Assembly (NCBI GenBank): GCA_030027265.1
Contig: JASENG010000003.1
Coordinates: 186,001-250,000, forward strand
Direction of reading: 5' to 3'
Length of the DNA stretch: 64,000 nt
Origin: Lysinibacillus fusiformis
GTDB lineage: Bacteria; Bacillota; Bacilli; Bacillales_A; Planococcaceae
The notes beneath the pieces were generated by a model. That model saw only the letters and a list, made by a program, of their open reading frames with translations. It made no database searches and was not told where the DNA came from. Positions within the stretch are counted from its first letter, which is position 1, and every line of letters begins with the position of its first letter. The position numbers and the translations under genes were made by a program. Of the stretch, positions 53,257 through 62,210 are shown one piece after another.

Positions 53257-54332
53257 TTTCATTTCTATTTCGATTGATTACGCTATTTTTATTATTGAGC
53301 ACCACAACTTTCGGATTTTTATATCTCTTTTTCGGATCACCAACAGATGAGGATTGGGAATTTTTATTTGAAATCTACTCAGATGAACTCCCTATCATTG
53401 CGATCATTTTTATTGCAGTAGCATTCCTTAGTTTTATCATCAGCATATGGATGAGTTCTGTTGCCAGATCAAGGGAAACATCTGTAACACGTTATGTAAA
53501 ACAATTGGTTGAACCTGATTTTTCCCTTAAAAAGCGAACTGTTTCCTTTTCGATGAGAAAGGCGCTTATTCAAGCAAATGATTTAATCGAAACACAACGG
53601 AAAAGCTTACAGCGAATGACAAATGAAAAAGCAGAAGCCAATGACAAAATTATTCAGGAACGAATTATCGCCGAACGCCAACGCTTAGCCCGCGAGTTGC
53701 ATGATTCCGTCTCCCAACAGCTTTTTGCCGCATCAATGCTATTATCCGCCGTTACCGAGCAGGAGGATGAACTCGGAAGTGCGAAACCTACTCTGCAGCA
53801 GGTTGAAAAAATCGTGCAGCAGGCCCAACTCGAAATGCGCGCCCTATTGCTTCATTTGCGTCCGATTGCCTTAAGAAACAATACGCTGGCACAAGGCTTA
53901 ACCGATCTAATCCAAGAGCTTCAGCAAAAGGTTTATTTCAATATCGATTACCGCATTGAAGAAATTGAACTTTCGAAGGCCGAAGAAGATCATTTATTCC
54001 GTATTGCCCAAGAAGCACTTTCTAACACACTGCGTCATGCAAAAGCTTCAGAAGTAGAATTATTATTAGTTGCCCGGGACAATGTCGGCATCCTGCGCAT
54101 CCAAGATAACGGCGAAGGCTTCAACATCGAAGAAGATAAATCTACCTCTTACGGATTACGCAACATTGCCGAACGCGCCGTCGAAATCGGCTGCTCCTAC
54201 AAAATCGTCTCCGTCCCAGGCGAAGGTACCATTGTAGAAGTCAAAGTCCCTCTCGGACACAAAGTAAATGAGGAAGCTGCACCAGAAGATACGCCTGTCG
54301 TTGACTTGAAGAAGGATTTGGAGAAGAACTAG
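53253..54332 (+). CDS. liaS: LiaS sensor histidine kinase
   Basis: NarL-family sensor kinase of 359 residues for cell-envelope stress. Two helices (about 5-27 and 47-70) enclose a very short outer loop, typical of intramembrane-sensing kinases. A HAMP-like linker leads to the HisKA_3 box with His150 (ERQRLARELHDSVSQQLF) and a HATPase domain with EALSNTLRHAKA, IQDNGEGFN and YGLRNIAERA. The gene lies between liaF and liaR, though an unusual 449-bp spacer with repeats separates it from liaR. Confidence 0.94.
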   Translation: MISFLFRLITLFLLLSTTTFGFLYLFFGSPTDEDWEFLFEIYSDELPIIAIIFIAVAFLSFIISIWMSSVARSRETSVTRYVKQLVEPDFSLKKRTVSFSMRKALIQANDLIETQRKSLQRMTNEKAEANDKIIQERIIAERQRLARELHDSVSQQLFAASMLLSAVTEQEDELGSAKPTLQQVEKIVQQAQLEMRALLLHLRPIALRNNTLAQGLTDLIQELQQKVYFNIDYRIEEIELSKAEEDHLFRIAQEALSNTLRHAKASEVELLLVARDNVGILRIQDNGEGFNIEEDKSTSYGLRNIAERAVEIGCSYKIVSVPGEGTIVEVKVPLGHKVNEEAAPEDTPVVDLKKDLEKN

Positions 54333-54410
54333 CAGGTGTTGGATTAGGTATGCATGAGTGTGGGGTGGTTTACTTGAGAGTGAGGATTGGTTGATTATTT
54401 GGGTATGTGT

Positions 54411-54757
54411 TTTGATCACTTACGATGCGGTTTTGATCACTTGGGGTTATTTTTGATCACTTGGTATCTTTTTTGATCACATAATCGCTCTTTTGATCAT
54501 ATAGGCTCTCTTGAGTTCATTTTTGATCACTTGTGATGCGGTTTTGATCACTTGGTATCTTTTTTGATCACTTAATCGCTCTTTTGATCATATAGGCTCT
54601 CTTGAGTTCGTTTTTGATCACTTGCCCTGCCGTTTTGATCACTTGGCAACTTTTTTGATCACTTGGATTTATTTTTGATCGCTTAATCGCTCTTTTGATC
54701 ACATAAAGTCATTTTTGATCACTTGAGCTCTCTTGAGTTCATTTTTGATCACTTGGA
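54411..54757. repeat. 20/30-bp GATCACTT repeat array inside lia cluster
   Basis: GATCAC (or GATCAT, GATCGC) recurs at 54414, 54435, 54455, 54475, 54495, 54525, 54546, 54566, 54586, 54616, 54637, 54657, 54677, 54697, 54717 and 54747. Distances are 20 or 21 bp, with 30 bp for the longer TATAGGCTCTCTTGAGTTC-type unit. Units recur as a 91-bp superunit (21+20+20+30). Variable parts (AATCGC, GAGTTCA) are shared with the array at 13581. It fills the space between liaS and liaR. Confidence 0.95.
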
Positions 54758-54781
54758 ACATTTAAAAATTGAGGTGAAACG

Positions 54782-55414
54782 ATGATAAAAATTTTAATTG
54801 CGGATGATCATGAGATGGTGCGCATCGGGGTATCTGCCTACCTTTCTGCACAGCCGGATATGACTGTTGTTGGGGAAGCTGCAAATGGGCAGCAAGCAGT
54901 TGAAAAAGCACTTGAATTGAAACCTGACATTATTTTGATGGATAATGTGATGCCAATAATGACTGGCGCAGAAGCAACCGCGCAAATTTTACAACAATGG
55001 CCAAATGCCAAAATCATGATGGTCACAAGCTTTCTTGATGACGACAAGGTGTATCCTGCACTGGAGGCTGGTGCAGTCAGCTATATTTTAAAAACATCGA
55101 ACGCAAAGCAAATTGCAGAGGCAATTCGTAAAACCATTAACGGCGAAACAGTTTTAGAGCCCGAAGTAACAACAAAAATGATTACTCGAATGCGTGGCAA
55201 CTCCAATATCCCGCTCCACGATCAGCTGACCGACCGTGAAATGGAAGTCCTTTTATTGGTAGCACAGGGAAAGGCAAATCAGGATATTGCCGATGAATTA
55301 TTCATTGCCTTAAAAACAGTTAAAACTCACGTGAGCAATATCTTGGCAAAACTTGATGTACAGGACCGTACCCAGGCAGTTGTCTATGCCTTCCAAAACG
55401 GCCTTGTAAAATAA
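54782..55414 (+). CDS. liaR: LiaR response regulator
   Basis: NarL/LuxR-type regulator that activates liaIH when phosphorylated by LiaS. The 210 residues have a receiver (IADDHEMVRIG, phosphoacceptor Asp54 in ILMDNVMP, KTSNAKQI) and a C-terminal LuxR helix-turn-helix (LTDREMEVLLLVAQGKANQDIADELFIALKTVKTHVSNILAKLDVQDR). The start follows TTGAGGTGAAACG. Repeats in front of it raise the question whether it has its own promoter or is read from liaFS. Confidence 0.95.
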   Translation: MIKILIADDHEMVRIGVSAYLSAQPDMTVVGEAANGQQAVEKALELKPDIILMDNVMPIMTGAEATAQILQQWPNAKIMMVTSFLDDDKVYPALEAGAVSYILKTSNAKQIAEAIRKTINGETVLEPEVTTKMITRMRGNSNIPLHDQLTDREMEVLLLVAQGKANQDIADELFIALKTVKTHVSNILAKLDVQDRTQAVVYAFQNGLVK

Positions 55415-55446
55415 ACGTTGGTATTTGAATCCAACGTTTTTTATTT
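55413..55446 (+). terminator. Terminator of liaR
   Basis: AAACGTTGG and CCAACGTTT form the stem, followed by TTTTTTATTTT, overlapping the liaR stop. Confidence 0.88.
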
Positions 55447-55508
55447 TGATTAATTTATATGTTACGTCCTCAGGGTACCTTTAAAGTGTCGCCTGTTGTA
55501 TCTTTGAT

Positions 55509-55587
55509 GTGCGGGAATACTGGTTGTGTGCGTTCACTCCTGTTTGCCTGCGCATACACCATTTTGCGTGCGTTCATTCCCATTTAC
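55509..55587. repeat. 20-bp GTGCGTTCA tandem repeat (4 units)
   Basis: Units starting GTGCGGGAATAC (55509), GTGCGTTCACTCC (55528), CTGCGCATACACC (55548) and GTGCGTTCATTCC (55568) give distances of 19, 20 and 20 bp; each ends in TTTGC-like sequence. A third repeat family in the liaR-echA gap, again with a 20-bp period. Confidence 0.75.
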
Positions 55588-55605
55588 ATCCCCCCTAATT
55601 TCCAT

Positions 55606-55639
55606 TAAAAAAACTACCACAGAAAAGTTCTGTAGTAGT
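55606..55639 (-). terminator. Terminator-like hairpin downstream of echA
   Basis: ACTACTACAGAA and TTCTGTGGTAGT pair, followed by seven T on the minus strand. It is about 430 bp past the hydratase stop, so it would give the sco operon a long 3' UTR including the 51/61-bp repeats. Confidence 0.7.
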
Positions 55640-55798
55640 AAATAGGGGTTTTACTAGAATTTCCGAAAGCAAATTCTTTCAAACAGTATAGTATATGATA
55701 TTCAAAACTGATTATTACTTTTTTGATAGAGATTAACAATCCCTTCACTTTTAATAAAGCTCTGTTAAAGGTGAATGTTGATTATGGCAATAAAAAAT

Positions 55799-55982
55799 AA
55801 GCGGAAAAATTCCTGCTAAATCAAGAAATTCACCTATTCCTCTACAAATAAACGGAATTTTTCCTGTTATTATTAATATTTTCACGATTTTAAGGATTAT
55901 TAGGTTATTTAAGCGGAAAATCTCCCCCTATTCCACCTAATATTCATTAATTTTTCGAAATAAACGGAATTTCTCCTGTTAA
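55799..55982. repeat. 51/61-bp GCGGAA repeat cluster (4 units)
   Basis: Units starting AAGCGGAAAAATTCC (55799), AAACGGAATTTTTCC (55850), AAGCGGAAAATCTCC (55911) and AAACGGAATTTCTCC (55962) lie 51, 61 and 51 bp apart. The 61-bp unit ends AAGGATT-N-TTAGG-type sequence like the 61-bp unit at 38937, so the two clusters are related. No gene in 55640-56069. Confidence 0.8.
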
Positions 55983-56069
55983 GCGTGTACACCTGACGAA
56001 TATCAAAAATGAACAACAACAGAGCCTTTAATAAAAGAAGTACCCATTATTTCTTCTGTCCTTACCTTT

Positions 56070-56849
56070 TTATTCCCCTTTATAATTCGGGGACCGTTTT
56101 TCCTCAAAAGCTTTCAAGCCTTCCAGCCGATCTTTCGTTGGAATTAAGGCACTATAGGCTAATGATTCAATTTGCAAGCCCGTTGATAGCGGCACTTCGA
56201 TTCCTTGATTGATTGCCTTTTTCGCTTGGATCAATGCAAGGGGTCCGTTTTTCGTCATTTCTTCAGCTAATTTAATAGCTTTCGGCAGTAGTTCGTCTTG
56301 TTCAACTACATAGTCCACGATACCGAGCTCCTTTGCTTCCTCGGCATCGATTCGTCTTGCAGTATAAATTAATTCTTTTGCTTTACTGAGTCCGATTAAT
56401 CTAGGCAAACGTTGGGTCCCGCCAGCTCCTGGAATAATCGCGAGGGAAGTTTCGGTTAGGCCCATTTTAATCTTGCTCTTCGCGATTCGAATCTCACATG
56501 CCAATGTCAATTCTAGCCCCCCACCAAATGCTGCCCCATTCACCGCGGCAATTACTGGCTGTGGCAGCGCCTCCAAATTAGAAATGGTATGACCGATCAA
56601 TTGAACGGCTTGGAGTACTTTATGTTCTGGCAATTGCTTCCGTTCCTTCAAATCAGCCCCTACACAGAACGCCTTGTCCCCTTCTGCACTTAGAATGACG
56701 ACTCGTATCGAGGAATCTTCTTTTATTTCATTCAAACACTGATTCAGCTCCAGCAACAATTCAGTAGATAAAGCGTTCAATGCATGGGGACGATTTAATT
56801 TTACAATAGCGATATATTCTCCATGTCTACTTACTTCCACAAGACTCAT
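56070..56849 (-). CDS. Enoyl-CoA hydratase/isomerase (methylglutaconyl-CoA hydratase-like)
   Basis: Crotonase-superfamily enzyme of 259 residues with oxyanion-hole motifs AEGDKAFCVGADLKERKQ and NGAAFGGGLELTLACEIRIA, and the Glu-containing GLTETSLAIIPGAGGTQRLPRL. Its place downstream of an HMG-CoA lyase and CoA transferase genes suggests methylglutaconyl-CoA hydratase (B. subtilis YngF) in the leucine degradation route, giving HMG-CoA. Substrate is inferred from context only; general enoyl-CoA hydration is secure. It is last in the four-gene operon, 3 bp after the lyase gene. Confidence 0.88.
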   Translation of the reverse strand: MSLVEVSRHGEYIAIVKLNRPHALNALSTELLLELNQCLNEIKEDSSIRVVILSAEGDKAFCVGADLKERKQLPEHKVLQAVQLIGHTISNLEALPQPVIAAVNGAAFGGGLELTLACEIRIAKSKIKMGLTETSLAIIPGAGGTQRLPRLIGLSKAKELIYTARRIDAEEAKELGIVDYVVEQDELLPKAIKLAEEMTKNGPLALIQAKKAINQGIEVPLSTGLQIESLAYSALIPTKDRLEGLKAFEEKRSPNYKGE

Positions 56850-56852
56850 CGT

Positions 56853-57743
56853 TTAACCTCCATTACGGGCAATCTCTGCTTGACGCGACTTTACTTGTTT
56901 GCCTAATTTATGTTCAATAAAAAAGGCGGTATCTAGTAATTTACTTCGACTCAAACCTGTGTTGCAGCCCATTTGAGTGAGCAAATAGTTCACATCTTCC
57001 GTAGCGACATTACCTGAAGCTCCTTTTGCATAAGGGCAGCCCCCCAAGCCTCCGATTGAACTGTCAAAGGTTGCTATCCCCATTTCTAGCGACTTGACGA
57101 TGTTGGCAATAGCCGTTCCATATGTATCATGGAAATGCATCGCAAAGAGAGAAGCCGGATATTTACTTAGCAGTACCTCCAGCAATCTCTCTACCTGTGG
57201 AGGGACACCTACCCCAATCGTGTCGCCAAGGGATATTTCATCAACTCCCATATCAACCAGATGATCCACTACATGAAGGACTTGTTCAGGGGTAACGGGA
57301 CCATCATAAGGACAAGCAAGTACAGTGGAAACATAACCGCGCACGGATAGATGATTGGCTTTTGCTTCTTTCACGACCCCTTCAAGGACAGGAAACGTTT
57401 CAGAAATGGTTTTATTTATATTGGATTTGTTGTGCCCTTCAGAAGCGGACATGAAAATGTTCGCTTCATCAATTTCGACCTTCAATGCTTTTTCTAAGCC
57501 CATCAAGTTCGGGATAAGCGCTGCGTAAGTGATTCCTTCTTTTCTATTTAATTTTGATAAAACTTCGGATGCATCAGCAAGCTGGGGTATCCATTTCGGG
57601 TGAACAAAGGAACTCACTTCGATATAATCGAGGCCAGTCTCAGAAAGCTGCTCAATGAATTGGATTTTATCTTCCGTGGAAACGAAATGAGATTCATTTT
57701 GCAAGCCATCTCTGGGTCCGACTTCTTTAATTCGGATTTTCAA
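56853..57743 (-). CDS. mvaB: Hydroxymethylglutaryl-CoA lyase
   Basis: Cleaves HMG-CoA to acetoacetate and acetyl-CoA, the last specific step of leucine catabolism. The 296-residue TIM-barrel protein begins IKEVGPRDGLQNE (the DRE-TIM substrate site), has GYVSTVLACPYDG, HFHDTYGTA (metal His pair), and the Cys-containing signature SIGGLGGCPYAKGASGNVATEDV. It corresponds to YngG of B. subtilis. Directly downstream of scoB with no gap (57743/57744), showing tight operon structure. Confidence 0.95.
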   Translation of the reverse strand: MKIRIKEVGPRDGLQNESHFVSTEDKIQFIEQLSETGLDYIEVSSFVHPKWIPQLADASEVLSKLNRKEGITYAALIPNLMGLEKALKVEIDEANIFMSASEGHNKSNINKTISETFPVLEGVVKEAKANHLSVRGYVSTVLACPYDGPVTPEQVLHVVDHLVDMGVDEISLGDTIGVGVPPQVERLLEVLLSKYPASLFAMHFHDTYGTAIANIVKSLEMGIATFDSSIGGLGGCPYAKGASGNVATEDVNYLLTQMGCNTGLSRSKLLDTAFFIEHKLGKQVKSRQAEIARNGG

Positions 57744-58400
57744 TTATTCACCTTCTTGTTGCGCGAGATTCTCGGGAATCAAAAAGCGGGCTTCGGTTTT
57801 GTTTTCCACCTCATCAATGGTTACGCCTGGTGCAGTTTCAACCAATACCATGCCTTCCTTTGTAAAGTCAAATACTGCTAAATCCGTAATTAGCCGATGG
57901 ACGACAGATTGTCCAGTCAGTGGTAAAGTACATGCCTGTTTTACTTTCGACTCCCCTTTTTTCGAAACATGCTCCATCACGACAATTACACGTTTTGCCC
58001 CATGGACTAAATCCATCGCGCCGCCCATTCCTTTGACCATTTTTCCTGGAATCATCCAATTGGCTAAATCACCTGTCTCGGAAACTTCCATTCCTCCAAG
58101 AATCGCTAAGTCCACATGACCGCCACGAATCATCGCAAAGCTTTCCGCACTATCAAAAAAGGACGCCCCCTTAACTGTTGTCACCGTTTCCTTCCCCGCA
58201 TTAATCAAGTCTGGATCTACTTCAGCTTCCGTGGGATAGGCGCCTATACCCAACAAACCATTTTCAGATTGCAATAAAACCTGGTAATCGGACGGAATTT
58301 CATTCGCCACAAGCGTCGGCATCCCTATCCCTAGATTGACGACCATGCCATCTTTGATTTCGTTTACGGCTCTTTTAATAATTAAGGATCGTTTAGACAT
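57744..58400 (-). CDS. scoB: 3-oxoacid CoA-transferase subunit B
   Basis: Second subunit of succinyl-CoA:3-ketoacid CoA-transferase, which activates acetoacetate. The 218 residues carry the catalytic glutamate motif SENGLLGIG and [40 protein letters not shown], typical for subunit B. Overlaps the stop of scoA by one base. The transferase and the lyase together recycle acetoacetate from HMG-CoA. Confidence 0.95.
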   Translation of the reverse strand: MSKRSLIIKRAVNEIKDGMVVNLGIGMPTLVANEIPSDYQVLLQSENGLLGIGAYPTEAEVDPDLINAGKETVTTVKGASFFDSAESFAMIRGGHVDLAILGGMEVSETGDLANWMIPGKMVKGMGGAMDLVHGAKRVIVVMEHVSKKGESKVKQACTLPLTGQSVVHRLITDLAVFDFTKEGMVLVETAPGVTIDEVENKTEARFLIPENLAQQEGE

Positions 58401-59104
58401 TAGGCTTTCACCTCATGACTTGTGACTTTTCTTTCGATTCGTTTTTCAAAATTTGTGCCGACAAAAACATGCTGCACATAAACTGCCGGTGTATGAATTT
58501 CATCCGGCTCAAGACCACCCGCCTCAACGATTTCCTCTACTTCAGCAATCGTAATCTTTCCAGCTGTCGCAACAATCGGATTAAAATTTCGAGCTGTTTT
58601 GCGATAAACAAGGTTGCCCAATGTATCAGCCTTCCATGCTTTCACAAATGCAAACTCTCCCTTGATGGCTCTTTCTTCCAGATACGTTTTTCCATCAAAG
58701 ATTTTGGTTACCTTACCTTCTGCAATCGGTGTTCCTACCCCGGTAGCTGTATAAAAAGCAGGTATGCCCGCACCGCCTGCTCGAATACGTTCCGCCAGCG
58801 TCCCCTGTGGCGTCAGCTCGACTTCAAGCTCACCATTTAAGAGTTGCTGCTCAAACAGCTTGTTCTCCCCCACATAAGAAGCAATCATCTTTTTGATTTG
58901 CTTGTTTTGTAATAATAAGCCTAATCCCCAATCATCTACTCCACAGTTATTGCTAACGACCGTAAGACTTTTCACGCCGCTTTTTTGAATTGCTTGAATC
59001 GCAAATTCAGGGATTCCGCACAGGCCAAACCCGCCGACCAGTATCGTATCGCCATCCTTCAAATCTTCTATCGCTCGATCAATTGATGTGATTACCTTTG
59101 TCAT
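58400..59104 (-). CDS. scoA: 3-oxoacid CoA-transferase subunit A
   Basis: First subunit of succinyl-CoA:3-ketoacid CoA-transferase. The 234 residues have [22 protein letters not shown], the CoA-transferase signature, and [20 protein letters not shown]. Start 59104 follows GGAGGTGTG, 9 bp upstream; the open frame extends to 59152. It leads the operon scoA-scoB-mvaB-echA. Regulation cannot be read; no clear cre or FadR-like site was found. Confidence 0.95.
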   Translation of the reverse strand: MTKVITSIDRAIEDLKDGDTILVGGFGLCGIPEFAIQAIQKSGVKSLTVVSNNCGVDDWGLGLLLQNKQIKKMIASYVGENKLFEQQLLNGELEVELTPQGTLAERIRAGGAGIPAFYTATGVGTPIAEGKVTKIFDGKTYLEERAIKGEFAFVKAWKADTLGNLVYRKTARNFNPIVATAGKITIAEVEEIVEAGGLEPDEIHTPAVYVQHVFVGTNFEKRIERKVTSHEVKA

Positions 59105-59240
59105 CCATACACACCTCCAGTGATATGTATATGTGCATATGAAAAGTATCATTCCGTTATGATGCTGTTAGAAATTTTATTGGAAATGGGCCTTAGTTGT
59201 GAGGTTCAACTGAGTCACATGGAGGTGTATTAAAAAGCAA

Positions 59241-59283
59241 AAAACCAGATGAAGAAAAACAATTCGTTTTTCTCACCTGGCTC
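59241..59283 (-). terminator. Terminator of tkt
   Basis: CCAGGTGAGAAAAAC and GTTTTTCTTCATCTGG form the stem, followed by TTTTTTG on the minus strand, 16 bp past the tkt stop. Confidence 0.85.
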
Positions 59284-59299
59284 ACAGTTTTCATTTAAA

Positions 59300-61294
59300 T
59301 TATAATGCTTTTACTTTTGCAACTACGTTTTCAACAGTAAAACCGTATTGTTCCATAACGATTTCGCCAGGAGCACTTGCACCGAATTGGTCGATTCCAA
59401 GGATATCGCCTTCGAAGCCAGTGTATTTATGCCAGCCGAAAGTAGAACCCATTTCGATTGCTAAACGTTTTGTCACTGCTTTTGGCAATACAGATTCTTT
59501 ATAGTCTGCTGATTGCTGCTCGAAGCGATCCATCGATGGCATTGATACTACCGATGCATCGATTCCTTCAGTCAATAATTGTTTTTGCGCTTCCACAGCG
59601 AGGGAAACTTCTGAACCTGTTGCGATTAAGATTGCATCCGGCGTTTCTTTTGTTGCAGGAGAAACTACGTATGCACCTTTTGCAACACCGTCTTTAGCAA
59701 GCTCTGCTGATTTCTCAAGAACAGGTAAGTTTTGACGAGATAGCACAAGAGCAGTTGGTACATTTTTAGATGACACCGCTAACTTCCAAGCTTCAGCCGA
59801 TTCATTTGCATCAGCTGGGCGCATTACTGAAAGATTTGGCATTGCACGTAAAGAAGCTAAGTGCTCAACTGGTTCATGCGTTGGACCATCTTCACCTACA
59901 GCGATCGAATCATGTGTGAACACATACGTTACCGGTAAGCCCATTAATGCAGATAAGCGTACAGCCGGACGAACATAGTCAGAGAAAACGAAGAATGTTC
60001 CGCCGAATACATGCAGCCCGCCGTGTAAAGCCATACCGTTCAATGCCGCACCCATAGCAAATTCACGAACACCGAACCAAATATTGCGTCCTTCAGGAGT
60101 TTCTGCGAAGAAATCGCCAGCGCCTTTAATCGTTGTTTTATTAGAACCGGCAAGGTCAGCACTTCCTCCGAAGAATGAAGGAACTTTTTTCGCTAAAGCA
60201 TTGATTACATCACCTGATGAAGAACGAGTAGCAACTGATTTTCCAGCCTCGTAAACAGGTACTTCTGCATCGAAATCTGCTGGAAGTTCATTGTTCATCG
60301 CTTTAAGGAATTGTTCAGCTAGTTCAGGATATTCTGCTTTATAGCTTTCAAATTTTGCATTCCATTCTGCTTCTGGCTGCACACCTTGTTTTTCAGCAGC
60401 TTCTTTGAAGATTCCATAAACTTCTTCTGGAATTTGGAAAGGTTCATGCTCCCAACCGTAAGCTGTTTTTGTTAAAACAACTTCATCTGCACCAAGTGGC
60501 GCACCATGAGAATCGGATTTACCAGATTTGTTTGGTGAACCATAGCCGATAACTGTTTTAACTTCGATTAATGTTGGTTTGCCTTTAGATTCCTTCGCTT
60601 TCTCGATAGCAGCATTTACAGCATCTACTTCAGTGCCATCTGCCACATGAATGTAGTTCCAGCCATAAGATTCGAAACGTTTTTGAACATTTTCCGAGAA
60701 GGATTTTGCTAAATCTCCATCTAATGAAATATCATTTGAATCGTATAATACGATTAATTTATCAAGTTGTAAGTGTCCGGCAAGAGAAATTGCTTCCGCT
60801 GCAACACCTTCCATTAAATCGCCGTCTCCGCAAAGTGCGAATGTGTAATGATCGACGATTTCATGACCCGGTTTATTATATGTAGCTGCTAAATGACGTT
60901 CTGCCATTGCCATACCAACTGACATCGCAATCCCCTGACCCAGTGGGCCTGTTGTTGCTTCAACGCCAACAGTATGGCCAAACTCAGGATGTCCTGGAGT
61001 TTTAGAACCCCATTGACGGAAGTTTTTAATTTCATCCATATCTAAACCATATCCACCTAAGTGAAGTAAGCTATATAGTAACATTGATCCGTGACCAGCT
61101 GAAAGAACGAAGCGATCGCGATCAACCCATTTTGGATTTTGAGGATTATGACGTAATTGTTTTGTCCACAATGTATAAGCCATAGGTGCAGCCCCCATTG
61201 GTAAACCAGGGTGACCGGAGTTTGCTTTTTCGATTGCGTCAATTGATAAAGTTCGGATTGCATTAATTGCTAAAAGATCAGCAGATTGTGCCAT
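59300..61294 (-). CDS. tkt: Transketolase
   Basis: Thiamine-diphosphate enzyme of the non-oxidative pentose phosphate pathway. The 664 residues show the ThDP motif [38 protein letters not shown], the N-terminal [14 protein letters not shown] and [11 protein letters not shown], the pyrimidine domain [17 protein letters not shown], and [26 protein letters not shown]. In Bacillus it lies between ynzC and sirA; here ynzC remains adjacent and sirA is beyond the lia/sco block. Strong ribosome site AAAGGA. Confidence 0.98.
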   Translation of the reverse strand: MAQSADLLAINAIRTLSIDAIEKANSGHPGLPMGAAPMAYTLWTKQLRHNPQNPKWVDRDRFVLSAGHGSMLLYSLLHLGGYGLDMDEIKNFRQWGSKTPGHPEFGHTVGVEATTGPLGQGIAMSVGMAMAERHLAATYNKPGHEIVDHYTFALCGDGDLMEGVAAEAISLAGHLQLDKLIVLYDSNDISLDGDLAKSFSENVQKRFESYGWNYIHVADGTEVDAVNAAIEKAKESKGKPTLIEVKTVIGYGSPNKSGKSDSHGAPLGADEVVLTKTAYGWEHEPFQIPEEVYGIFKEAAEKQGVQPEAEWNAKFESYKAEYPELAEQFLKAMNNELPADFDAEVPVYEAGKSVATRSSSGDVINALAKKVPSFFGGSADLAGSNKTTIKGAGDFFAETPEGRNIWFGVREFAMGAALNGMALHGGLHVFGGTFFVFSDYVRPAVRLSALMGLPVTYVFTHDSIAVGEDGPTHEPVEHLASLRAMPNLSVMRPADANESAEAWKLAVSSKNVPTALVLSRQNLPVLEKSAELAKDGVAKGAYVVSPATKETPDAILIATGSEVSLAVEAQKQLLTEGIDASVVSMPSMDRFEQQSADYKESVLPKAVTKRLAIEMGSTFGWHKYTGFEGDILGIDQFGASAPGEIVMEQYGFTVENVVAKVKAL

Positions 61295-61420
61295 TATGTG
61301 ATGTCCTTTCTCACGCGTAATTATTGTACTTTTACAGTTTAGACAAGATTTTCTAAGAAAACAATCTATTCTGCGGAGATTTTTAGAATAATGTCATACT
61401 TTTTCGTATTTATGTCATTA

Positions 61421-61651
61421 TTAATTCAACTTATTTCGCTGAATTTCTTTAACTTTCTCTGGCGTGACATCATTTCCAGTCGCATCAATGATTTGAACGT
61501 TTTCAATCGTGTTACGGAAAGAAGAACGGAATGAATCCAAATATTCTTTACGAAGCTGCGAACGTTCTTTTGCTTCAGCCTCTGTTAAGTTACCCTCTTT
61601 TGCTTTTTTTGATAATTCATTAATTCGTTTGATTTTTTGTTCTGATAACAT
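61421..61651 (-). CDS. ynzC: DUF896 protein YnzC
   Basis: Small protein of 76 residues matching the UPF0291/DUF896 family: LSEQKIKRINELSKKAKEGNLTEAEAKERSQLRKEYLDSFRSSFRNTIENVQIIDATGNDVTP. The family folds into a helical hairpin and is encoded next to tkt and the lexA region in Bacillus. Its function is unknown; SOS control is known for the neighbouring yneA/yneB but there is no LexA box to see here. The ribosome site AGAAAGGTGAG precedes the ATG. Confidence 0.93.
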   Translation of the reverse strand: MLSEQKIKRINELSKKAKEGNLTEAEAKERSQLRKEYLDSFRSSFRNTIENVQIIDATGNDVTPEKVKEIQRNKLN

Positions 61652-61748
61652 AATTTCTCACCTTTCTATCAAGATCATTTAGTATAGAAGTTCTTGCACA
61701 AAATACAAAACTTATCTAAATGAAGATACTCATTACTTCAAAGGTAAG

Positions 61749-61870
61749 TAAAAAAGACTTGAAGTGCAAGTGATTGCACTTACAAGTCTCTATTTAGAAA
61801 TACTTCCGTAAAGCTACCAAATAATTTTATAAAGTTTCAAACCATTCCTAAAACTATTAATTAATGAAAG
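61749..61870 (-). ncRNA. Putative small transcript ending in orphan terminator
   Basis: AGACTTG-AGTGCAA and TTGCACT-CAAGTCT form a strong hairpin (61750-61786), followed by TTTTTT on the minus strand. TATAAT lies at about 61877, with TTGAAA 19 bp upstream, so a transcript of about 110-125 nt without an ORF could start near 61870. Alternatively this is the distant terminator of adhA. No family recognised. Confidence 0.35.
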
Positions 61871-62022
61871 TATTATATCTAGTCTTTTGCAATAAGTTTC
61901 AATTCATCTAAAACTCCATTTTTCTTTATCGATTAGTTAGAGTTTTCCTTCTACCCTGTAAGAATCAAAATCAATATACCAAAAATAACTCTCTTCCCAT
62001 TAACTCTTTTGGATTAAATGTT

Positions 62023-62070
62023 CCCGAAGAGTGATTCAGGAAGCTTTGCTCTTCAACTAACGCTTTCGGG
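62023..62070. repeat. Inverted-repeat element downstream of adhA
   Basis: CCCGAAGAG and its partners CTCTTC and TTCGGG form nested stems of about 48 bp. It could be a decayed small mobile element or a transcription end. The rest of 61787-62210 has no gene. Confidence 0.4.
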
Positions 62071-62210
62071 CCTAAAAAGGAATTGAACTGAACGCTTCAA
62101 AGTATATTTGCCACTAAGTAATTATATGTAGGAACAATTAGAAAAAAGGACGTCCAAAAAAACTAAGTTTCAGGAACATCCTCAAGAATCGCTATACTTA
62201 AATAGGTAGC

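Noticed and set aside
54411-54757. CRISPR or replication-origin iterons
   Set aside because: No cas or rep gene and no AT-rich origin next to it; the repeats lie inside an operon. Repeat spacers are not unique.
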